From NCBI GenBank assembly GCA_050084985.1, contig JBITNC010000001.1, forward strand, positions 81,282,001-81,346,000: a DNA stretch of 64,000 nt, in the 5' to 3' direction. Origin of the DNA: Nageia nagi. Taxonomy: Eukaryota > Pinophyta. The stretch's first letter is position 1; every line of letters begins with the position of its first letter. The position numbers and the translations under genes are program-made. Of this stretch, positions 23,190 to 35,175 are shown piece after piece. The notes beneath the pieces were generated by a model, which was not told the DNA's origin, searched no databases, and saw nothing but the letters and a program-made list of their open reading frames with translations.

Positions 23190-23600
23190 ATGCTTTGGGC
23201 ATATATATGATGATAATTTAAACTTCATTAGGAAAGGTTACATTAAATTTTCTTATATATGCACATAGTTTTAGCTTCATTAGAAAAAGGTATTCCAGAA
23301 TAAGTTGATATATGCCCTTCATGTATCAATTCATATACACCCATAATTTTAGCTTTGTTAAAAAAAGATATGCCAAAAAAATTGATATACACCCTTTATG
23401 TATCAATTCATGTACATACATAATTTTAGCTTTGTTAGGAAATATTACACCAAAAAATATTTGATATATGACCTTTGTGTATAAATTTGTATATTCCCAA
23501 AATTCTAACTTCATTGGAAAAAGATATGCCAAAAAAATTTAATATACACCCAAAATAATTGCATTGATATATGCCCAAAATATTATTGAGTGAAGTGAAA
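23190..23600 (-). repeat. 78-bp tandem repeat, array 2 (about 5 units)
   Basis: TTTTAGCT anchors on the plus strand lie at 23269, 23347 and 23424, and a mutated one at about 23503, giving a period of 77-78. On the minus strand the units are the same repeat as at 15020-15315. The minus reading shows segments such as ELIHKGCIS and FPNKAKIM in successive units. Confidence 0.75.
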
Positions 23601-23734
23601 GAATTATAATGTTGGTGATGGCAGATTTTAATATACACCCATCCAAATTTTGATATATGCCCAAAATTTATGGTATAATTTAAGCTTAGGATATCCTTTT
23701 CCTTATATTTTATATTATATTATATATGTTTTTA

Positions 23735-25735
23735 GCCTTGGTAATCCACTTAAATATCTCATGGCTAAGAAACACTTCTCAATAATAGTACCTAAATGGA
23801 TAATGTTACAAGAATTTGACATAAATATGGTAAAGAAAAAATCTATCAAAGGCCAAGTGATTGCAAATCTTATTATAGAATTCCCCCAAAATAACAGAGT
23901 TGTTGTCCATGAAGAGTTTACATATGATTTTGAGTAGTACTATCCACCTCAACAATGTGGATGCTATGGAGGAGGGCATTTATGTAATTACAAAGATAAG
24001 TGGGAGATCCCAAATGAGTTTGTATACCTCACTGAGGATGAACCTTAGAGTTAGATATTGTACTTTGATGGTTCAAGGTGCACATAAGTAGCAGGGTCAA
24101 GTATAATATTCATTTCACCCTCCAATGATGTTATTATATGACATACAAGATTGGATTTGAATGTAATAACAATATGGTAGAATAAGAGGAAATGATCATG
24201 GGCTTGAAAGTAACTATTCTTCTCAATATTTAGAATTTGCAAATATATGATAATTCACAGCTTGTTGTTAACCAAGTTAATGGTATCTATAATACCAATG
24301 ATGAGAAATTAAAGCCATACAATATATATTAATGCAATTACAAGTGATTGTTATTTGGTTCTTATTAAGATACAAGATGAAGAAAAAATCCTTCAAATCA
24401 AGAACCGAAACATGTCATCTTATACAGATAGTGATAGTGATATAGAGGTATGTTGTTTTACTATAGCAAAAATTTCTCCATTATTATATGCTAATATTTA
24501 TCAATACTTGAAAGATGAAATAATTCCATAATATTTTGATAGAAATGAGAAGATAATGTTAAAAAGTATAACCCTTAAGTATGTCATTATTGGTGAAGTT
24601 TTGTATAGAAGATCATTTGATGGATCTCTTTTGATATGTCTTACATATCATGAAACTCTAGTACAATAATTTAGCAAGCACATGTGGAGGGCATTTCTTT
24701 GTAAAAATATTATATACCAAGCTCTTGCATATAGGGTAATATTGGTCAATACTATTGGCCATTAATGGAATAAAATTACAAGAGTCATGTAAAAATTTGT
24801 TTCAAATATCAAAAGCATTCTAATTTAGAGAACATGGCAACATAAGATTTTAACTCAGTTATTTCACCATGGGCATTTACAATTTGGGACATTGATTTAA
24901 TTAGTATAATTAATCCTCACTTAAGAGAAGGGAATAAATTCATCATCACAACTACATAATACACCATAAAATGGGTAGAGGATAAACCAAAAAGTTAGTA
25001 ATATAAGTCAACATTATCAATTTCCTTGTTAAAAATAGCATCACAAGATTTGGTATTCCACAATAGTTGATCATTGATAATGGGCCAAATTTTAAAGGTA
25101 AGGATGTAAAGGCATTTTGCAAGAAATTTCATATCACTCAAAATCTTTCTTCTACTTACTATCCTCAAGGGAGTGGTCGGGATAAAGCATCAAAAAATAC
25201 AATTAAAAGCATTTTTTTCTAAAATATGGAACAAATACAAGAAGAATTGACATGAGCAATTACCTTATGTACTTTGGGCATATAGAACAAGCATTAGGAA
25301 TGCTACTAGAGTAACTCCATTTTTATTAGTTTATGGAACAAAAGCTATTATATCACTTGAGTTGGAGATTCTCTATTTGAGAATCTTACTACGTGGTGAT
25401 ATCTCGGATGAAGAAGCAAGAAAACAAAGATTGTAGCAATTAGAACAACTAGATGAAAAAAGGATACATGTTATTAAACATAAGAAAGCATATCATGCAA
25501 GGTTGAAGAGAACATTTAAGAAAAATATTAAGCCCAAAATATTCCATGTAGGAGACTTGGTGTTAATAAGGTAGTTATAAATGATGAAGTAAAACGGAAG
25601 TTTGAACCAAATTGGCTTAGGCCATATGTTGTAGTGGAACCTATAAAATTAGGATCCTATAGATTATCTTCAATGGATGGAAAACAAGACCCGATGACCT
25701 TTAATTCCATTCACCTAAAATAATTCTATGCATAA
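23735..25735 (+). pseudogene. Ty3/gypsy (Tat-type) RNase H - integrase remnant
   Basis: The reading frame, broken by stops and shifts, runs through the end of the RNase H region (KWIMLQEFDINMVKKKSIKGQ), an additional RNase H (LYFDGSRC at about 24058), an integrase N-terminal part (YVIIGEVLYRRSFDGSLL) and an integrase C-terminal part (KPKIFHVGDLVLI, LRPYVVVEPIKLGSYRLS, NSIHLK). The reverse transcriptase is upstream of this fragment and is missing. The additional RNase H points to the Tat lineage. Non-functional. Confidence 0.75.
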
Positions 25736-26590
25736 GACAACTTTTTATCTTGCATATCACAATGCATTCTTATGAGGTACTTGTATATTACTTTGTATTT
25801 TAATTTATGGGTTTTTTACATATTTCATCACATCAAAGTTGTCCCTCTATTTGTACAATATCTATGTGCATTCTATTAAAAAAATAAGGGAAAAGAGAGA
25901 TACTATTTGTAAAAATTAGCTTGCTGGAAAATAGAATAAAAAAAGTTATGCTTATAGCCATGAAATTATAATTTCTACAAATCATGGACATAAAATGCTA
26001 GGTCATTGATGGCCATCAATATGACTAGTGAGATTTCACTCACTTAAATAAAAATATATGATACAAATATTAGTGGTGATGTTTATATTGATTCATACTC
26101 AATGGACAAATGCAACTCATTATGTATACAAGTATTTTTAGCTAAAATATTTTGTAGGTATACAAAAATGAAGATCAATAGAAAATATCAACAAGCTCAC
26201 ATTGTCTATGTTGTCAAAAGCACTACTAGTAAAATGTTGATGTCATTCATTGTACACCTAGCAGAACTCTAAAAATACCATAATTCCATAACATCTCTGT
26301 ATGAATTCTAGAACACTAAACTCCCTAGTATCAAACATAAAGAAGTTGGTACATTAATTCTTTCTTATCATATGAGGTACAAGGATGCCAATTTTTTAGA
26401 ATATTTTGACTTGATTACCTGATTCATGGAGCTTTTTTAGAGTAACCAAGCCAAAAGGAGGCAATAAAGGAGCTTCACCAAAGATTCATGTTATTTTACA
26501 AGAGTTCAAAATTTTCAAATATTTTCTTTGTCTTCTTGTCTAGATATGAAATTCCACTTCTTTCCATTACACCTCCAAAGAGGGGCAAAA
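25736..26590 (+). other. 3' untranslated region of the gypsy element, with polypurine tract
   Basis: AT-rich sequence without a frame that ends in CCTCCAAAGAGGGGCAAAA (about 26571-26590), a purine-rich tract immediately before a TG dinucleotide. This fits the 3' end of the internal region of the element at 23735. Confidence 0.45.
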
Positions 26591-27340
26591 TGTAGACAAA
26601 TAAATATGATTTTTAATAAAATAGAAATCATATTTAAGGTATCAAAAATGTAAAATATGTAAAAGCATTTAAAAGGTCAAAAAAAATATGTTGCAATCAA
26701 TGTAATTAGTGTAAATGCTAAGAAATGCACCTTAAGCTATGTAATACATGCAAATCTCAAGAAAAGAAAAGGATCAATACATTTCTATAAAATAATATCA
26801 TAATAAAAGAATTCCCTATCAAATAATTAGATATTCAATAAGTCAACATATGACTATTACATCATCTACTCTTTATCATGCTTTGCATATGTTAATTTCA
26901 TATTAAGATCTCACAATTCTGACAATGTGGGCATCATGTGAAGGCCAATTCCATAGTGCAAATGTTATACTTGTGGAATCATATTACATTAGATCTAGAT
27001 GATGAACTTGTTCATGACCTTGAGCCTCATATTTGAATAAGAGAAGAGTTTGATCACACTACAATTACATGATTATCCTCATTTATACTTTCATAAGTAT
27101 ATTGTAGATAAATATTGCTTTATTTTATTATAATCCATTATTTTGTATCTACACAAAGATACCTCATCCAATAAAGATAATTAAATAGAGGTTGATCATT
27201 CGAAATATATTCCATGTAAATCATCCAAAGTAAGTTATAAACTAAAAGGTACAAATATTTCCCCTTATTCTATTCAAAAATATCTTATAAATACATGCTA
27301 GTATTTAGGAAAAGGATTAGGAAATTTTGAGTGGGGTATG
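26591..27340 (+). mobile_element. Probable gypsy 3' LTR
   Basis: Begins TGTAGACAAATAAAT right after a polypurine tract. A TATA-like CTTATAAATAC lies at about 27284. The right boundary is not certain; I see no second copy of this LTR in the window. Confidence 0.4.
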
Positions 27341-27399
27341 TTTTCTTTGCTTATACTTTCTGGAATAACTCCACGTAAGATAAGAAAATAATTGGAGCT

Positions 27400-28130
27400 T
27401 TATTCCAAGAAGAATCAAATAGTGATGAGGAAGATATTGTAGGTTACTATAAGATGGTATTCATATTAAAAGATATTCTAGAAGCTCTACTAGTTAAAAA
27501 ATACCTAGTACTAAAACTCAAGAAATAGTTTATCATTAAGATTATGTACTTGATTCAGTAGCCTAAATGATTAATGTGTCTTAGAGTGATGATGTAATTA
27601 TGGAGAAGCTTAGAATTTGATTTGAGTTTTCAATGTCTAGCCATAAAATACAAGCCAAGGTTACTCTCCATTATCATACCTATTTTAAATCATAAGTTAC
27701 AAGGGATTAAGATAGAGAAAGTTCACAATCTATATTAGTTCCTTTTTGTTTTTCATTATTATAAGTAGGACTAAGTAGTTTGGAAAATGGGGGGAGTTCT
27801 TGCTCTTATGCAAGAAAAGATAGCTAAAGTATATAATTTTATGGTAGGGCTTGGGCTATTACATATCCCTCATTAATTGAATGATGAACTCACCATGCTA
27901 AATGAGGAGATAATTGACATAAATATCCTATCAAAAAATAAGCCAAAGTTAGTCAAAACTAGAGAATGGTTGAGTAAAGAGGAGATAAATTAGCATAGCA
28001 CTTTCTTAATAATCCTATTCAACAAAAGCCTATTCAGCATGGTTAAGTAAAGAGGATTAAATCAACATAAAACTTTCTTAAAAGGCCTATTCAACAAAGA
28101 AAAGTAATGGACTTACCTTATACTAAATCA
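27400..28130. other. Decayed gypsy-like sequence between LTR and pol
   Basis: Contains a short imperfect duplication (TAAGTAAAGAGGA... at about 27970 and 28042) and broken frames leading into the reverse transcriptase downstream. Probably the protease region of the next element, but no catalytic motif is preserved. Confidence 0.3.
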
Positions 28131-30220
28131 ATATAATCCTTAAAAAATTTCCCATATTCATTCCTCCCATTATTAAAAACCTTGGGAATTTAAAGATTAA
28201 ATATTAGTCAAAAGGAGATTCAAAAATATCTTGATGTAGGCTTCATAGATACTATTGATTGTTTCCCTTATTTTTTAAATATTTTCCCAGCCATGAAACC
28301 AAATGGATAAGTGAGATATTGTATGGATTTTAGATATATCAATAATACATACCCAAAAGATATTTGTCTCTTCTAAATAAAGACATGATTGTTGATTCTA
28401 CAAGTGGGCATGAGATCCTTTCAATTATGCATGGATTATTATGATATAATCAAATCAAGATAAATCTATAAGATTAACATAAAATAGATTACATTAATAT
28501 ATGGAGAATATTTTTCTATGTTATGATTTCCTTTGGCCTCAAGAATGTAGGAGCAACTTACCAAAGAGAAATGGTAGTCATATTTCATGATCTCATTCAT
28601 TATTCTCTTACATTTGATGATAGTTTTTCAAAGTCTAAGCGATTACAAGATAATGTTGAAAACTCAAAAGTATGCATATGGGGTATCAAGTGGTAATATC
28701 TTTAGATTCATTATTTCAAGAAGATATATTGAAGTTGACCAAAAGAAAGTAAAGGAAACTTTAGAAATGGATATTCTAAGAAATCTCAAATAATTTAAAA
28801 TATTTTATTAAAAAGTATAAGAAATACAAATATCTATTGCTCAATTGGCTGATATAAGTGGTCCATGTTCTCATTTGATCAAAAAGGATTTCAAGTTCAT
28901 TTGGGATTAGAAGAATGTTAGAAAGCATTTGAAGATATTAAAAGGTACCTCTTGAATCCTCCTATTTTAGCTCTACATAATGATTCAAGATCTTTACAAT
29001 TGTATATTTTAGATACATTGAAGGCCTTAGGGTATGGTAATTCAAAAAGGTGAAGAGAATAAAGAAAAAATTCATATATTACAACATGAGATTCATATAT
29101 TCTGAAATAATGTATGCTACCATTGAAAATATTTTATTTTTTATTATATTTTCCATTAAGAAATTGAGGCATATCATGATCAACAACACAACATATGTAA
29201 TTACCCGAGTTGATCCACAAAAGTACCTTCTCCCTAAGCCTCATCTATCATATAAGTCTACTAAATAGATTATGTTGTTACAAGAATTTCACCTAATTTT
29301 TATTCATAAAAATAAATTAAAGGTTAGATTATAATAGAATTTATGTATGAGTCTCCATAAGGAATAATTTTTGGATGATGTTTTCTCTTTTATTGATCAA
29401 GAAGAAGATATATGGATATTATATTTTGGTATTTTAAAGTGTATTAGGGTTTTTGGGATAGGCAATATACTGATATCTCCACTAGGTGGTATCATCTCCA
29501 TGGCATACAAACTTGAAATTGATTGTACTTGAAGAATATTTATAAGTATGAGGCACTCATATTAGGTATCAAGGATATTATTTAGTTAAAGCTAAATAAA
29601 ATAAGTATTCATAGTGATTTTGACTTGGTCAGAAATCAAATTAATGGTGTATATAATACCAAAGATGAGAAACTAGTCGCATACAAAAGAATCATAGTTG
29701 ATTTGCTCATCTGATATTTGAAGAAGTCATAATTGATAATATTCTAAGGAATAATGATAGATATGTTGATACAATAGACAATGTAACCTTCTTAGCCCCC
29801 ATTCCAATTGAAAATAAGAAAATAATAATTGTAAACAAGAATTTGCATAATCCTGCTCATATAGGAAATAAGTGTCTTTATTCATATTTTGTTTATAATT
29901 ACTTATATTCATGTGTTATCCATCCTTATGATGCATGGTATAAGGAGATTTGGGCTTTAATTAAATATGGAACAATCCCTATAAAGTTTTATAGAAATAA
30001 AATGATAAGTTTGAGAAAGATAAATATAAAATATGTATTTATTAAATACATCTTATATAAAATATCATTTTAGAGCACTCTTCTCAGATGTTTTCAAAAT
30101 GACTAGGCTAAAAAAGTAATAGAATAGGTTCTTGAAGGCATAGGAGGTGGTCACTTAAATGGTAAGATAATTTTATAAGAAAATAAAATATAAACCAAAG
30201 GAAAATTACCATATTATAAA
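28130..30220 (+). pseudogene. Ty3/gypsy (Tat-type) RT - RNase H - aRNase H - integrase start
   Basis: Broken frame with gypsy reverse transcriptase blocks: EIQKYLDVGFIDTIDCFPYF, VRYCMDFRYINNTYPKD, then a YGEYFS...FPLAS segment. RNase H and its tail follow (QEFHLIFI at about 29285), then an additional RNase H (DQEEDIWILYFGILKC at about 29396) and its C-terminal part (YEALILGIKDII, then NQINGVYNTKDEKL). The final piece (GTIPIKFYRNK, LLRCF, EGIGGGHLNGK) is the integrase start. Same lineage as the fragment at 23735, but it covers mostly the complementary part of pol. Dead. Confidence 0.75.
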
Positions 30221-30621
30221 TAAAAATACTAATATACATTCATGATGTCAAGATTTATGGTGGTTGAATGACTTCCTATTCATAACTACCTCTAAACTAT
30301 TACTTGTAATGCACTTAGATACCTACAAGATGTATTACATAAATATTTAAGCCTAATTTTGAACATACCCCCTTATTACATTATGTATCAATATTGATAC
30401 CAACTATAAATGTAGAATAGATTACTACATCTACATATGGTTTGAATAATAGCAATAATAAATAACCATCATCATTACATCTCATGTGAAGTCTTATCAA
30501 TATGGAAATGATTGTACATCACCATTATTTATATGATAATAACTAGAATTTACCATCATTTCAAAAAATATTATAATAAATATCTTCTACCACCTTTGTT
30601 ACAACATCCAAGAAAGGATAG
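30221..30621. other. AT-rich stretch, no feature recognised
   Basis: No supportable reading frame or repeat. Confidence 0.35.
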
Positions 30622-31560
30622 TGTAATGACCCCATCCCATACGTATTTGATGAGACATTATGTGTGGCATTATTCGTATTTGGTGTGGCACTATATGAAT
30701 ATGGATTATCATGCATTTTGAATTATGAATGTAATTTGAATGATTTTGTATATACATTTTATATAACTTATGGAATTTGATGCTTGCTTCAAGTTTCTTT
30801 CATTATAGGAGATAAGTGAACCAAGGAATAGTTGGTTATTGGTAAAGAAAGGTAGAAAAAAGGACATAATTGGTCACTATTTTGTTAAAATCCTATAAGA
30901 GAACAAATAAAACATATAATTGAATTATTCATATTGCATGATTGGATGAATGACCCCTATGATGTGTGTATTTGCACTAACATTTTACATGTAATAATCT
31001 CTTTAAGGTAAAATAAGATTTAGTATTTATTTGAAAAATGTGATGATATGAATTTATTAATATGGATGTTGATTTGTTGAAAATATCTAGATATGTAGCA
31101 TGAAAATTTATTTGATACCATAGAAAACTATATGTTATAGAAAAATATTCTACTTGAAATTATATAACTAGAAGGTAAAAATAAATAAATCCACACCTTA
31201 GGTAAGAAAAATCATTACTTATGATTTTTACATACAATTATTGATACTCTATGAGTTGGCTTCAATTCATGATAGCTATGTTATAAATTTAGCCAAATTC
31301 CATGCTACATAGGAACAATTAAAAATAAGGGATCCCATATATCTTCTATACCTTACCCTCAAAACAAAACTAAATATGAGGTAAGCAAGAATTTGAAATA
31401 CTTCCATATTTAACCTCTAGCCCAACATTTTGTATTATTCAAAGGATGCCTTGGGAAGAGAGGGGTACAAGTACTTATGGAAAGTGGAGTTCAAAGGAGG
31501 ATTTTTATGGAAGATGTACTCTCTTACTTGTACAGGTTATTACTTTATATTTTTGCATGA
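30622..31560 (+). mobile_element. Long-LTR retrotransposon family, second partial LTR
   Basis: Starts TGTAATGACCCCATCC (the homologue of TGTAACGACC at 15596) and shares motifs with 15.6 and 59.9 kb, including TTGATGCTTGCTTCAAG and TATTTGCACTAACATTTTACATGTA. The right limit is not clear. No internal coding region follows. Confidence 0.5.
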
Positions 31561-31739
31561 ATATGCTAAAATATTATTTATAATATTGTCAAATTATTAT
31601 GTTTGAGAAGTAGTCATAAACTATCTTCTTTTATTTTCTCATATTATTTTTTATGAGTATTTTATATTTTAGTGTATTGATTCATATATATATGTAAATA
31701 TATATTAGGAGAAACCTCTACCATTATGAATTTATAGAT

Positions 31740-31830
31740 AGACAAGTTTGTTATGGGTAGTTGAAACTCTTAAGAAATGAGAGACCTAGGTTCAAGTATC
31801 CCCAATACCTATTGAAACATACCCAAAATC
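31740..31830 (+). repeat. Possible tRNA-derived SINE fragment
   Basis: AGGTTCAAGTATCCCC resembles a pol III B box (GGTTCRANTCC), with an A-box-like GGGTAGTTGAAACTC about 40 bases upstream. No cloverleaf folds, so it is not a tRNA gene. A weak call. Confidence 0.3.
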
Positions 31831-32146
31831 CTATTGATTTGATGGTATATGTGAATGAGATTGGGATTGTACCCTAGGTGGATTTTGATGGCATGGATTC
31901 CTCTTGATCATGGTATCTAATTCCATAGATTTATTCTCCCTACAAAGGGGTGGCTTTCTCATTAAAAAAACCTTTACCATTATTCTTGGTGTAAAATTTT
32001 TTTTTTTAAGGTTCTCATTTGGTTTTTGTTGGTGTAATCTATCCATTGTTGAAATATTTGTGTTAAATAAAATGCAAGTTCATTTAATTTCTAAATGCCA
32101 TTATCAATATTAAATTTTGAGAAACCTTGATAATTAATGTCATACC

Positions 32147-35100
32147 TTTTTTTTATGAAATGGTTATTATATTAATAATAAATTCTTAACAACAAAAGAG
32201 TTCAAGTGGCCACTTCACACCCTAAGTGTCATAGTGATCCTAATAAGGGGTTAGGAAATTAAAAAGTAAAGATCCCAAAATATAACTACCTGCATTAACC
32301 AAGGCATAGGCAATGATAACAAACATTATAAATAACCTCCATCATGTATTATTCTGAGAGTCCCTATCCAATTCCTTTACCTATGAAACCATGGCATTCT
32401 AGTCATTGGATAGGATATGCTTAAGATCCCAACCATAGTTCTCTTGGTAAGGTACAATATCTTCAACATCTACCTAGTCCACCCAACCACTGGCTAAGAT
32501 GGGGATAGTGGACATGACCAAATACAATATATATTAGTTGTCATATCTACCTATCTAATCCACATGAGCATTGTAGGTGGTGTTGAGGGATATGCCACCA
32601 ATGTATTATTATGGTGGTAAGATCCAGTACTAAGATCATTAATGTTGCATCATAGGGGTTGGGACTAATGATGGTCAGAGCTCAAAGAGAGGGCATGTGA
32701 TGGAGGATGCCAACAATACTTGAAACCTCTAGAGTGAGAAGGGTTATTAGGAGGTACTTGAATCACTATTCAAGGAGCACTCTCCTAATAATCCAAGAGA
32801 TATTCCAAATTCTCCACATATTAGATAACTTTGGTAACATCTAGTTTGACCTTTTTAACATGATCTTGAATATGCAACAAGATATCATAATATATGATTA
32901 GTTTATTAGGTAGAAGAAAATCTAAATATGGCTCTTCTATTCTAAAACTTATTCTATTCCCCTCTTCCATATATGAAAAAGTAGTTCAAATTGAAACACA
33001 TACCATATTTCAGGCAAAGGAAGCGTGAAAGGAAGAGGGTTGCCCAAAAAATCTTACTTCCAAGAAAAAGCACAAGCAAAATATGGACCCAAAAGAGAGG
33101 CTATCTAATCCCAATCCTTGGAGATCCTGGGGCATGACCAAAAATGGTGCATAGTAGATTCAAAAGCTTGGAAAAATGAATAATTTAGGTCAAAAACCCA
33201 AGATGAATGAGTCATAGCCCCAAAGGTAATCCTTGACACAATAGAATCTAAGAAAAGAAATTCTTTTTGGGTTCCAGGTAAGATTCCCAAGCTATTTGAA
33301 ACCTTAATTTCCAGTGTGCAAATATAGAAATTAAGTTCCATTTGATATTAAGTATAGGAATTATAGAAAAGGATGGGGAAAGCAAATGATATCCAAGCTT
33401 GGCCTTGTAATCCCATAAAGGGATATTTCCATACCATTCCCAATCCTTCCACCAAGGTCTCTAATATCGACTCTTCACTATGGGCCATAGAGAGAATGGA
33501 ATAAGTTTAAGAACCATGTCAAAGGTAGCTTTATCTTTGTTAACCAAGCTGAATTTGTGCTTAAAGTATCCTAAGAAAGTGACTAATTGGTGTGAATATG
33601 AAAGAAATAAGTAATAATTGAAATGCCTTTTTTGAAAAACTTTTGAGCATGTAGCCAAGAAACATGAGCCAATGGTAACCCTATAACTTTCATAAGTGGA
33701 GACTACAAGAGGTTAATTAGGTAAACAAATGGTCTATTGTTAAAGATTATTTTTTTCCACTAAATCCATGGGCTTAAAAGTTGCCAAGCTTTTCATATAC
33801 TTTTTATATCAAAGTAACTTAGGACCAATACCATGACAAGGGCCAACACAAGGAAAGGGAAATTAATTCTCAACAAACCTTTGTATTTTAAAGGAAACCT
33901 TGATGTAATGGAATGTAGAACAAGGATTTTCTAGGCTTCATTGCTATGTAATTCCCTAACAATCCATTTAGCACATAAGGATAAGCCTTATCTTTTATAA
34001 TTAAACATTGCCATACCTCTTGACCTTTTAGGAAAACACTAAATATCCTAGGCCACTCAATGAAAATATTTTTATCTAAAGTAGTGGATCACAAGAAATT
34101 TTGTAAAAGCTTTTCCAACTTATTATAGCAAGCCTAGGAAGGGACCCAACATGAAGAATAGTACACATGAGTTCAAACAAGAACTTTGGAATAGATTTGA
34201 AATTTTCTAGCAAGGGAAATTATTTTAGTAACCCAGTAATCAAGCCTTTTTCCTACTTTAGCAATTACATGTGTCCAAAGTTGAGAGGAAGATCCTTGAT
34301 ATGCAAAAGTTATGCCTAAAAACTTAAAAACCTAATCTAGGGAAAACTAACTCCATTGAAAATCATCTAACCAATAGAGCTAGGTCAATGGGCATTATCT
34401 AAAATAAGTTGTTTTATGCCATTGAATGATTGAACCAAAATATTAACAAAAAGTATCCATATAGGAAAAATCTTGCTTTAGATATCCCTCATCCTCTTGA
34501 ATATTTAAAAAAGAATCATTAGCAAAATACCCATTAATAAGTTTCCTCACATTTCTTGGAAGAGAAATTACTTTAAGCAATCCTAAAGAGGCTTGTTTAG
34601 ATGGTATACATACAAAAGCTTTTTGCACTATAATAAAGGGTGAAGGGAATAAAGGGCATCCCTATATAATTGATCAGTGAAGGCCAATGGCCTCTATCTG
34701 GAAATTGTTAAGAGATAGAATTGCAAAGGCATCTTGGAACAACATGTGTATACTTTACACAAATTCAAGACCAAACCCAAGAGATTCTAATATAGATAGA
34801 ATGAATATCCATTCAATTCTATTATATTCATTCTTAAAATCAATTTTGATAAATAAAGCATGTTATTTTGAAATTCTAGCCCATTCCATACCTTCTTAGA
34901 ATACTAATACATTGTCTAGAATATAGCAATTCAATAAAGTGATCAGACATCAATTAGTAATGAGATATGGATCACCATGTTTGGGTATAAATTTAATATT
35001 AACTTGATTAATAAGGGATCCTAATGATCCACTCAACCTTGCTTTCAAATAAACTTTATGCAAATCAGATCCAATAAACTTCCAACAAGCTTTATAGAAC

Positions 35101-35175
35101 TCTAAGGGTAAACATGAAAAGATTGGTACATTATATTTATGCAATGGTATTTCTAACTCTGTTAATGCTTTAACT
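32147..35175 (-). pseudogene. L1-type LINE, RT to 3' tail, 5' truncated
   Basis: Minus strand, from high to low coordinates: RT entry (LEFYKACWKFIGSDLHKVYL), palm region KIDF (about 34850), SLGFGLEF, an RSI..GCPLFPS block, then a region without function assigned, then a zinc-binding end HHFWSCPRISKDWD (about 33105-33145) as in zf-RVT domains. The tail TTATTAATATAATAACCATTTC then A8 (plus-strand T8 near 32147) is a typical plant LINE 3' end. The endonuclease half is missing because the copy stops at a Copia element at about 35175. Several stops and shifts make it dead. Confidence 0.75.
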
